A DNA stretch of 19,293 nucleotides from JAFGPJ01 sp964439135 (lineage in GTDB: Bacteria > Planctomycetota > Phycisphaerae > Sedimentisphaerales > Anaerobacaceae): NCBI GenBank assembly GCA_964439135.1, contig CAYTNN010000072.1, positions 1 to 19,293 of the forward strand, written 5' to 3'. How positions within the stretch are numbered: the stretch's first letter is position 1; each line of letters opens with the position of its first letter. The notes beneath the pieces are model-generated. The model saw only the letters and a list, made by a program, of their open reading frames with translations. It ran no database searches and was not told the origin of the DNA. Shown one piece after another: positions 7,249-13,375 of the stretch. The position numbers and the translations under genes were made by a program.

Positions 7249-7719
7249 CAAACTCCGATTATCAAAGCGGCCGCCTGAGAGCAAAAAAAATAAAAATGGC
7301 CCGGAAATCCAGGCCCGACGGCCGGTCTGTAGCCAAAATTTGCCAAAAACAACACCCACGTTTTTAGCTTAAAAACCACGATCCGCTTTTTTTCCAGCAA
7401 CTTTTTTCACCTGGAGTGCCATAGGGTTGTCACTGGCGGAATAATTTTCTTGCAAACAATCCGACAAACTTCTATTTTCAAGATAAACGAGAGAAGCCTC
7501 AGCTTGGCAAGAAAAATCAGATTTCTTCAAAAAAGAACTTGACTTTGTGGTAAAGTCCGCCTTACTGTAGGGACAAGGTAGAGGTCGCACCAACAGCACA
7601 AACAACGTACCAAGGTCAACTGCTTGACTTTAGGGAGTTTCGGTAAGAGCAGCAGCTTGTAATGGACGCCGGACCAACATAGCATAAGGTTTCCAAATGT
7701 TCACAAAAGTAGGTGCCTA
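7249..7719. other. Intergenic region, no gene seen
   Basis: No frame with a ribosome site or recognisable product was found on either strand. CTTGACTTT occurs twice (7538-7546 and 7623-7631), each a good -35 match but without a clear -10. No strong terminator is visible after the isomerase-like gene. Confidence 0.5.
7657..7685 (+). promoter_or_regulatory. Weak sigma-70-type promoter candidate for the lipoprotein gene
   Basis: TTGTAA (7657-7662) and TAGCAT (7680-7685) are spaced by 17 bases. Each matches four of six consensus bases. The ATG follows at 7720. Confidence 0.3.
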
Positions 7720-8676
7720 ATGAAAAAAAGATTGTCTAATCAATTCTTCATCGCAGCAGCATTACTCTGTTCTTCAATAATCATCGGCTGTGAGACCAAC
7801 CGTCTTACTCCTCCGATTGGAAAATTCCAAGAAAGTATGAACGAATCTAGTGCTATTTTGGGGACGTATTATCGTGAGGTCAATAGTTTCGAGCGTGATG
7901 TCTACCTCGAGGAGCGTCTATCTGATCCCAACTTGGAAGTTTCTACAAAGGAAAATGGTGAAAGAACTGCCATACTCGGACAATTTAGTGAAGAATCAAT
8001 TCAGGCTCGTATTGATACGCTAACTCTTCTTGGCATTTATGGGGAACGGCTCGCTGAACTATCAGGAAGTGACGTACCGGGGCGTTTTGCAGAAGGTGCG
8101 ACTGTACTTGGCGAGAATCTCACTAAACTTGATTACAGGTTTAAGCAGCTTTCTGGAGACAAAAATGATACAACTGCTTTGCATTATGCGGGCCCAATTG
8201 GGACTATTGTTGGCCTCGTTGGACAAAGATTCTTAGAAGCCAAACGTGATGAAGCAATAAGAGAAGCGGTACTGGAAGGTGCTCCTGCAGTGCGTAAGAT
8301 TCTTGATTTTCTCGAAGGAGATATTTCAGATAGGATTCTTTTACTTCAGACCTCAGGCAGTCGCCAGATTCTGGAGGACCGCATCAGGTTCTATAATGAG
8401 AACCGAAAGAAGAGGACAAGGAATGACCGAAGAAAGGATCTTGAACAGATTAATATTGCTGCAAAACGATGCTTGCTTATACAATCCTCTAATCCGATTG
8501 GTTTGGTCCAAGGTATGAGAGAGACCCACGAAGCACTAACCGCCTACGTAGGCTCAGATAAGAAACAAGTAGATTTTGCAACATTCGTTAGTGCTTTGGA
8601 GCTATTCAGGAACCGGGTAAGAGAAATTTCTGTCGCGGTGCAACAACTCAGAGAAATACGTAGTTCGCCGTTATGA
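7720..8676 (+). CDS. Predicted lipoprotein of unknown function, 318 aa
   Basis: A signal peptide with a lipobox ends at IIGC, so Cys24 should be lipidated and the protein anchored to a membrane, with Glu at +2. The mature part appears mostly helical and charged. One more hydrophobic stretch, near residues 155-170 (HYAGPIGTIVGLVGQRF), is followed by an amphipathic helix. The region around residues 220-245 is strongly basic (NRKKRTRNDRRKDLE). I recognise no family. The ATG at 7720 gives the only sensible signal peptide; its ribosome site is weak (AGG about 7 bases upstream). Base composition is AT-richer than in neighbouring genes, which may indicate recent acquisition. A small helical protein gene starts 16 bases after the stop, so the two probably form a unit. 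Confidence 0.7.
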   Translation: MKKRLSNQFFIAAALLCSSIIIGCETNRLTPPIGKFQESMNESSAILGTYYREVNSFERDVYLEERLSDPNLEVSTKENGERTAILGQFSEESIQARIDTLTLLGIYGERLAELSGSDVPGRFAEGATVLGENLTKLDYRFKQLSGDKNDTTALHYAGPIGTIVGLVGQRFLEAKRDEAIREAVLEGAPAVRKILDFLEGDISDRILLLQTSGSRQILEDRIRFYNENRKKRTRNDRRKDLEQINIAAKRCLLIQSSNPIGLVQGMRETHEALTAYVGSDKKQVDFATFVSALELFRNRVREISVAVQQLREIRSSPL

Positions 8677-8692
8677 AACATGGGAGCAGAAT

Positions 8693-9016
8693 ATGAGAAC
8701 TGACAACCAAAATTTGGCAAGTATAATTGAACTTTGCTTTGATTACTCGTCGGATAATCGCGTCTCGGAAGAACTTCAAACAAGGTTTTTAGCTCTGGGA
8801 AAACGTCTCCGGGGTACGTTGGTGAATTTGATTACCGCTCAATTTGAAGCGGAAACGGCACAATTTATTGAGGCAAACAATCAAATCACAATTCTCAATA
8901 ATAGACTTAAGAACGAAGCCCAAGTCTTAGATAATGTCGCAAATACGGTCGAGCAACTTGGACAACTTGTTTCTATTTTGGATGATCTTATCGGGATTGC
9001 AGCAAGCTTTCGATAA
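8693..9016 (+). CDS. Small helical cytoplasmic protein, 107 aa, unknown function
   Basis: The ATG at 8693 is preceded by GGGAG with 6 bases between, a good ribosome site, and lies 16 bases after the lipoprotein stop. The product has no signal peptide or membrane segment. It looks entirely helical, with heptad-like spacing from about residue 50 to the end (ETAQFIEANNQITILNNRL, VANTVEQLGQLVSILDDL), so a coiled-coil dimer or a partner of another helical protein is likely. No family is recognised. Its AT-rich codon use matches the preceding gene, supporting a shared origin. Confidence 0.65.
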   Translation: MRTDNQNLASIIELCFDYSSDNRVSEELQTRFLALGKRLRGTLVNLITAQFEAETAQFIEANNQITILNNRLKNEAQVLDNVANTVEQLGQLVSILDDLIGIAASFR

Positions 9017-9033
9017 AGTTGACTAATTCTACG

Positions 9034-9076
9034 AAAGAAAAGGTTCCCACGTATAAGTCATTACAACGTGGGAACC
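9034..9076 (-). terminator. Rho-independent terminator of hsp20, probably shared by the convergent gene pair
   Basis: A perfect 11-bp stem (GGTTCCCACGT at 9042-9052 with ACGTGGGAACC at 9066-9076) surrounds a 13-base loop. Read on the minus strand, it is followed by TTTTCTTTC. On the plus strand the hairpin begins 25 bases after the 107-aa gene but lacks a T-run, so termination in that direction would be weaker. Confidence 0.75.
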
Positions 9077-9139
9077 ATTGGCTTGCATACCATCAAAGTG
9101 TTTGTCAGTTGCACAGTTCAAAGGAACTTGGCAGGTGAA

Positions 9140-9583
9140 TTATCCTTTGACCTTGACTTTTACGGCTTTTGCAGAGGCGGCTTTGGGCAGGGTTATTGAG
9201 AGCACGCCGTCCTTGCAGGCCGCTTCGATCTTGCTCGGGTCGACGTCGGTGGGCAGGGTAAGTTCCCGCCGGAAGCTGCCGTAGGTGCTCTCGACGTGAT
9301 AGTAACCCTTTTCCTTTTTCTCTTCTTCGAACTTCTTTTCTCCGCTGATGGTCAGCGTATTTCCATATACGGAGATATCGATGTCATCCGCCTTGCAGCC
9401 GGGGACCTCCGCCCTGACTACGATCGCATTTTCTTCCTCGGCCACGTCAATGGCGGGCCAGGCCTTGTATCCGGCAAAAGGCCGGTCCAGCCCCCTGAAG
9501 AAGCCATCAAACAAATCATCCATCTCGCTGTGAAGTCTCGACAAACCATTTCTGTTTCTCTTATTGAAAGGTACCAGTGCCAT
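9140..9583 (-). CDS. Small heat-shock protein, Hsp20/alpha-crystallin family
   Basis: At 147 aa this is typical for bacterial Hsp20, an ATP-independent holdase that keeps unfolding proteins soluble as an oligomer in the cytoplasm. The N-terminal arm (MDDLFDGFFRGLDRPF) resembles the usual Phe-rich arm. The alpha-crystallin domain spans about 42-135, with PGCKADDIDISVYGNTLTISGEK and the family hallmark GVLSITLPK (126-134). The C-terminus VKVKVKG resembles the IxI/V tail used for oligomer contacts. The ATG at 9583 is preceded by AAAGGAG with a suitable spacer. It stands alone. No CIRCE element was found upstream; an imperfect inverted repeat at 9611-9634 is the only visible operator candidate. 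Confidence 0.95.
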   Translation of the reverse strand: MALVPFNKRNRNGLSRLHSEMDDLFDGFFRGLDRPFAGYKAWPAIDVAEEENAIVVRAEVPGCKADDIDISVYGNTLTISGEKKFEEEKKEKGYYHVESTYGSFRRELTLPTDVDPSKIEAACKDGVLSITLPKAASAKAVKVKVKG

Positions 9584-9610
9584 AGTAACATCTCCTTTCT
9601 TAATTTAATT

Positions 9611-9634
9611 GTTAACACAAAACTTTTGTTCAAC
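9611..9634. promoter_or_regulatory. Imperfect inverted repeat upstream of hsp20
   Basis: GTTAACACAAAA and CTTTTGTTCAAC form an imperfect palindrome with one bulge, 28 bases before the hsp20 start and overlapping TTGAAC on the minus strand. It could be an operator, but its regulator is not known. Confidence 0.25.
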
Positions 9635-9786
9635 TACAAACCTTATGTATGTTAATATGCAAAATATGTGCCAGTTTTTGTCTCGCCGAAAGTCCGCAAA
9701 AACAGCGTAAAATCGCCTCTTAACCGGCATCATTCTATTTTTCGAGCTGTCAATTTGGCATCTTTTCTGTCAATTGAGACTGGTGG

Positions 9787-9815
9787 TTGTCTCGGCCGTG
9801 AAAATATTGTACACT
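9787..9815 (+). promoter_or_regulatory. Sigma-70-type promoter candidate for the nucleotidyltransferase/TPM/LemA operon
   Basis: TTGTCT (9787-9792) and TACACT (9810-9815) are spaced by exactly 17 bases, each with four of six consensus matches. The first gene starts at 9862. Confidence 0.4.
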
Positions 9816-9861
9816 AATCGCAGTTCGTATTTGTTCCAGAGACCCAAGAGGTAAAAGCAAA

Positions 9862-10620
9862 ATGACTGAAAACAAAACCAACTTCAAAGTTGACGCCCTG
9901 CACGCGCAGATTCGTGATTCCGTAACGACCTTCGCCGAGAAGCTTTTAGCGGCCCTGGGTGACAACCTGCAGAGCATCACGGTTGTCGGCAGCAGTCTGA
10001 CGGAGGATTTCAGGCCCGGACAGAGTGATATTAACACCGTACTGGTCCTCGGCGGACAGACTCTGGCTTTGCTCAACGCTGTCGCCTCAATGGCAAAGCC
10101 GATGAGCAGAAAAAAAATCTCGCCGCCGTTGCTTATGACGCAGTCTTATATCGAGCGGTCGCGGGATGTGTTCGGTGTCGAGTTTCTGGATTTGCAACTG
10201 GCCCACGAGACGATCATGGGCGACGATCCTTTTACCTGTCTGGAATTCGACAAAAAAGACGTTCGAATTCAATGCGAGCGTGAGCTCAAAGCGATGCTGA
10301 TCCGGCTCAGGCAGGGCTACATCGCGGCGGCGGCAAATAAGAAACTCGTTCGTGACATTCTCGTCTCGACGGCAAAAGGGATGGCGCCGCTTCTGCGGGC
10401 AATGCTGTGGCTGAAAGACATCGACCGGACCGCACGGGCCGAAGCGACGTTCGTCAAAGCGGCCGGCGAGTTTTCAATCGATACGAATCCTCTGAAATCC
10501 GCAATTAAATGGCGGCACGAAAAAATTCGCCTGAGCGAAACCGAAATGGAAAACGCGTTCGAATCGGTCTACTCGGTCATCGAGCAGCTTGCCAGCATTG
10601 TTGATAAACTTAAGGTCTGA
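9862..10620 (+). CDS. Nucleotidyltransferase-like protein with an altered active-site motif
   Basis: Residues about 38-62 read ITVVGSSLTEDFRPGQSDINTVLVL, the shape of the GS...DxD motif of the minimal nucleotidyltransferase superfamily. Here the second metal-binding Asp is Asn (D56-I-N58), so normal two-metal catalysis is doubtful. The rest of the 252 residues is mostly helical, including ERELKAMLIRLRQGYIAAAANKK, like the helical partner regions attached to such domains. The ATG at 9862 has AGAGGT 9 bases upstream. The TPM-domain gene starts 2 bases after the stop, so the two are tightly coupled. It may be a pseudoenzyme or binding protein acting with the membrane proteins encoded downstream; that role is inference. 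Confidence 0.65.
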   Translation: MTENKTNFKVDALHAQIRDSVTTFAEKLLAALGDNLQSITVVGSSLTEDFRPGQSDINTVLVLGGQTLALLNAVASMAKPMSRKKISPPLLMTQSYIERSRDVFGVEFLDLQLAHETIMGDDPFTCLEFDKKDVRIQCERELKAMLIRLRQGYIAAAANKKLVRDILVSTAKGMAPLLRAMLWLKDIDRTARAEATFVKAAGEFSIDTNPLKSAIKWRHEKIRLSETEMENAFESVYSVIEQLASIVDKLKV

Positions 10621-10622
10621 TT

Positions 10623-11414
10623 ATGCGACGATTCGTTTTTAGAATAATACTAATATTGTCGCTCTTGTCGGTTTTGGCGGCGACCGGCTACGGCCAGGCC
10701 GACTTGCCGATGCCGCGTAACCACGTCGAGGATTACGCCAACGTGATAAACGATTCCGACGAGCATTCGCTCAACGGAGTCCTGCAGGAATTAGAGCAAA
10801 AAACCGGCGCCCAGTATATCGTGCTGACCGTGCTTTCAACCGGGGGGCTACCGATTGAGCAATTCTCCATCGAGCTGGCCGAGAAATGGAAGCTCGGCCA
10901 AAAAGGCAAAGACAACGGCATGCTTTTCGTTCTTTCCAAAAACGACCGTAAGTGGAAATTTGAGGTCGGCTACGGATTGGAGGGTTTCATCACCGACCTG
11001 TACTGCGGCCGGGTCGGTAGAGATGTCCTTGTGCCTTATCTAAGAGAAGGAGATTACAGCCGTGGAATCTACCAGGCCAACCTGCAAATCATCCAGCGAA
11101 TCGCGACCGAAGCCGGCGTAAGTCTGACCGGCATGCCGAAGATTACGCCCGCCCCGGTCAGGGACAGAAGAAGAGGCCTGCCCTGCTGTAGCGCATTGCC
11201 GATCTTGTTTTTCATGTTGCTGATTTTCGGCGGCATGGGCAGAGGCATGGGATGGTGGTTCTTCCTGCCGTTCATGATGGGCGGGTTCGGCGGCCACGGC
11301 GGATTCGGAAGGTCCGGCTCGTTCGGAGGCGGCAGCTTCGGCGGCGGATTCGGAGGTTTCGGCGGTGGAATGGGCGGCGGATTCGGAGGCGGCGGTGCAA
11401 GCGGAGGGTGGTAG
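10623..11414 (+). CDS. TPM-domain (YgcG-type) membrane protein with Gly-rich tail
   Basis: A signal peptide (residues 1-24) is followed by a TPM domain (about 33-165), with the typical VEDYANVINDSDEHSLNGVLQELEQKTGAQ start and the conserved VGYGLEGFITD and GDYSRGIYQA. Known TPM proteins act in membrane-protein repair or assembly (Psb32/TLP18.3, MOLO-1), and some show phosphatase activity in vitro. One or two hydrophobic segments (about 190-222) then anchor it, and a Gly/Phe-rich tail of about 40 residues ends GGGGASGGW, which is common in bacterial YgcG-like proteins. The TPM domain should face the periplasm. The start lies 2 bases after the previous stop, with AAGGT 8 bases upstream. A LemA gene follows, a frequent pairing. 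Confidence 0.88.
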   Translation: MRRFVFRIILILSLLSVLAATGYGQADLPMPRNHVEDYANVINDSDEHSLNGVLQELEQKTGAQYIVLTVLSTGGLPIEQFSIELAEKWKLGQKGKDNGMLFVLSKNDRKWKFEVGYGLEGFITDLYCGRVGRDVLVPYLREGDYSRGIYQANLQIIQRIATEAGVSLTGMPKITPAPVRDRRRGLPCCSALPILFFMLLIFGGMGRGMGWWFFLPFMMGGFGGHGGFGRSGSFGGGSFGGGFGGFGGGMGGGFGGGGASGGW

Positions 11415-11462
11415 AAGAAAATATTGAATTGAGAATTAAGAAGTGAAATAAGGGGAAAGTAA

Positions 11463-12050
11463 ATGAGAAACTTCGGAAAAACATGGGTCGTTCTTATCGC
11501 TATACTTATAGTTATACTGCTCGTCGCACTGGGAGTTTTCCGATGGTACGTAAGCGGATATAACAAGGCGGTCAACCTCGAACAGGGCGCTGAAAAGGGC
11601 TGGGCGGATATCGACGCCGCACTGCAGCGAAGGCTCGACCTTGTGCCCAAACTGGTCAGTACCGTCAAAGGATACGCAGAGCACGAAAAAGAGCTGTTCG
11701 AGAACATTGCCAAGTCCAGGGAAAAATATTTTCAGGCCGGCAACAGGGCAGGTAAAATCGAAGCGTCCAATGAGCTATCCGGCTTTTTGTCCCGCCTTTT
11801 GATGCTGCAGGAAAACTATCCAGAATTAAAGGCCAGCGAAAACTTCCGTGACCTTCAGACCCAACTCGAAGGTACTGAGAACCGGATCGCAGTCGCCCGC
11901 ACACGGTATAATGAAGCGGCCAAGCTTTTGAATTCTTACACAAGGCAATTCTTCGGATCGTTCTTCTGCAAACGTGCCGGCGTGGAAAAAGTCGACTACT
12001 TCGAGGCCACCGAGCAGGCAAAATCTGAAGTGCCGAAAGTCGAGTTCTGA
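11463..12050 (+). CDS. lemA: LemA family protein
   Basis: One N-terminal membrane segment (about residues 8-28) is followed by the classic LemA sequence: YNKAVNLEQGAEKGWADIDAALQRRLDLVPKLVSTVKGYAEHEKELFE. The helical body includes YPELKASENFRDLQTQLEGTENRIAVARTRYNEAAKLLN. LemA proteins are anchored helical bundles of unknown biochemical function, often encoded beside TPM/YgcG proteins. The 195-aa length is normal. AGGGGAAAG lies just upstream of the ATG at 11463, 48 bases after the TPM gene stop. A basic, Cys-containing stretch near residue 170 (FFCKRAGVEKVDYF) corresponds to the usual family C-terminal region. Confidence 0.93.
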   Translation: MRNFGKTWVVLIAILIVILLVALGVFRWYVSGYNKAVNLEQGAEKGWADIDAALQRRLDLVPKLVSTVKGYAEHEKELFENIAKSREKYFQAGNRAGKIEASNELSGFLSRLLMLQENYPELKASENFRDLQTQLEGTENRIAVARTRYNEAAKLLNSYTRQFFGSFFCKRAGVEKVDYFEATEQAKSEVPKVEF

Positions 12051-12075
12051 AGATACTCCGCGGATTCATAAAGCA

Positions 12076-12558
12076 ATGACAAATGAAAAAGGTAAAAGTC
12101 CCAAAGAAAGCGCGGTCGAGACACGCTATCTGATTATGCCCCATCAGGCGAATCCTCACGGTACGGCTTTCGGCGGCGTGATTATGGCGTGGATCGACAT
12201 GGTCGCGGCAATGGCGGCACAACGTCACTGCGGCAAAGAAGTCGTCACCGCCGGCATCGACTCGCTTGCCTTCAAAGAACCGATCCGTATCGGGGACCAC
12301 GTCGTCCTGAGGGCCTCTGTAAATTACGTCAGCCGCTCGTCAATGGAAGTGGGCGTCCAGGTCACCAGGGAAGACCCATATACAGGCGAGCAAGCCATCG
12401 CGACAACAGCCCACCTGACGTTTGTCGCCCTGGACAAAAACAAGAAGCCGACCCCCGCTCTGCCGATACTGCCCGAAACAGACCAGGAAAAACGACGTTA
12501 CGAGCACGCCAAGCTGCGAGTCCGGGCCAGAAAAGAACTCTTAAAGAAAATGTGTTGA
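12076..12558 (+). CDS. Hotdog-fold acyl-CoA thioesterase, YciA/ACOT type
   Basis: At 160 aa this matches the single-hotdog acyl-CoA thioesterases that hydrolyse acyl-CoA to the free acid and CoA. The active-site region is HQANPHGTAFGGVIMAWIDMVAAMAA, with N26, H28, G29, the GG pair at 33-34 and the catalytic-type D41. Then come the usual AGIDSLAFKEPIRIGDHVVLRASV and the tail THAHLTF-like TTAHLTFVALDKNKK. The C-terminus is basic and helical. The ATG at 12076 is chosen by family length; the open frame continues upstream into lemA. No clear ribosome site is seen, so translation may be coupled to lemA, whose stop lies 25 bases before. A weak 8-bp hairpin at 12567-12586 without a T-run follows. Confidence 0.9.
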   Translation: MTNEKGKSPKESAVETRYLIMPHQANPHGTAFGGVIMAWIDMVAAMAAQRHCGKEVVTAGIDSLAFKEPIRIGDHVVLRASVNYVSRSSMEVGVQVTREDPYTGEQAIATTAHLTFVALDKNKKPTPALPILPETDQEKRRYEHAKLRVRARKELLKKMC

Positions 12559-12609
12559 TGTGATCAGTTCGATTTGAGAATTGAACGTTCGGAATCCTTC
12601 GCCGTCACT

Positions 12610-13335
12610 TCATCCTCTCAACATTTTAATACAATCGGGGCAGAGCTGTTGGCCGGAATCGATTTTAGCCAGGTCATTTTCCGGAATATCTTTTCTGCCG
12701 CAGCACTCACACGTACCGGTTCTCTCCATACTTTCAAGAGCCTCATTCAGTTTTGCTTCCGCCTCCGCCCTTGCCCGGGCTTCCGCCCTTACCTTTTCCT
12801 CCGCTTCGGCCAGGGCCTCTTTGTAAGCTCTGTCCTTTTCTCCGAATTCGACTTTAACTTTCTCAATAGTCTGTCTGATTTTTGTTATTTCGCCGGCGTA
12901 GTATTCTTCCGCCTGCTCTGCCTGGACTTTGTAACACTCCTCAGCCCTTAATCGTGCCTCGGCTTGAACTTTTGCCTTTTCCTCCGCTCTTGCCACTGCG
13001 CGCTTGCTTTTCTTTATCTTTTTTTCACATTCGGCCTGAGCTTCTTCAATCGCATCGGCAGCTTCGGCACGGACATTTGCGATAGTCTTTTCCATCTGAG
13101 CCATAGCCTTTGCTTTTATCCTTGCTTGTGCCTCGGCCTCGACGGCAAGACGCCAAATCTCGCGGGCTATCTCTTCGGCTTCCTGATAGTCTGTTGTAGC
13201 ATACCGCGAGCCGTTGGATTTGAGTGCCCTTGCTTTTGGTTTGTCCTCACCGGGCAGATCGACATTCCACCACCATCGCCCATTTTTCTGATACAAGCTG
13301 CCCGGCAACGTCACCCTGGCTGGCGCTTTGGCCAT
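12610..13335 (-). CDS. Coiled-coil protein with WWW-type N-terminal domain and C-terminal zinc-ribbon-like motif
   Basis: Three parts can be seen. Residues 1-60 contain LYQKNGRWWWNVDLPGEDKPKARAL and SRYATTDYQEAEEIAREIW, a beta-rich then helical pattern resembling the arm-type DNA-binding domains of tyrosine integrases, and one I associate with planctomycete proteins. Residues 60-205 are a long Ala/Glu/Lys/Arg coiled coil. Residues 209-235 hold C209-x2-C212 and C232-x2-C235, a likely zinc ribbon (C211 also present). No signal peptide or integrase catalytic domain is present. The ATG at 13335 has AAAGGT 6 bases upstream. It starts 40 bases after the giant activase gene on the same strand with no terminator between, so they are probably one operon. 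The function is unknown; a DNA- or protein-binding scaffold is a guess. Confidence 0.75.
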   Translation of the reverse strand: MAKAPARVTLPGSLYQKNGRWWWNVDLPGEDKPKARALKSNGSRYATTDYQEAEEIAREIWRLAVEAEAQARIKAKAMAQMEKTIANVRAEAADAIEEAQAECEKKIKKSKRAVARAEEKAKVQAEARLRAEECYKVQAEQAEEYYAGEITKIRQTIEKVKVEFGEKDRAYKEALAEAEEKVRAEARARAEAEAKLNEALESMERTGTCECCGRKDIPENDLAKIDSGQQLCPDCIKMLRG

Positions 13336-13375
13336 TTGTCAACCTTTCTAATGATCGCACTATCGTTAAAAGGCC

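Noticed and set aside
7369..7605. Minus-strand open frame of 78 codons in the empty region
   Set aside because: No ribosome site, no plausible fold or motif, and it is unsupported by its neighbours.
9584..9861. CIRCE element controlling hsp20
   Set aside because: The TTAGCACTC/GAGTGCTAA pair is absent; only an unrelated imperfect palindrome is present.
11069..11713. Minus-strand open frame with a Pro-rich segment
   Set aside because: The Pro run is simply the reverse of the Gly-rich TPM tail, and the frame also covers the start of lemA.
12567..12586. Terminator after the thioesterase gene
   Set aside because: The 8-bp stem includes a G-U pair and is not followed by a T-run, so it is mentioned only under the gene.
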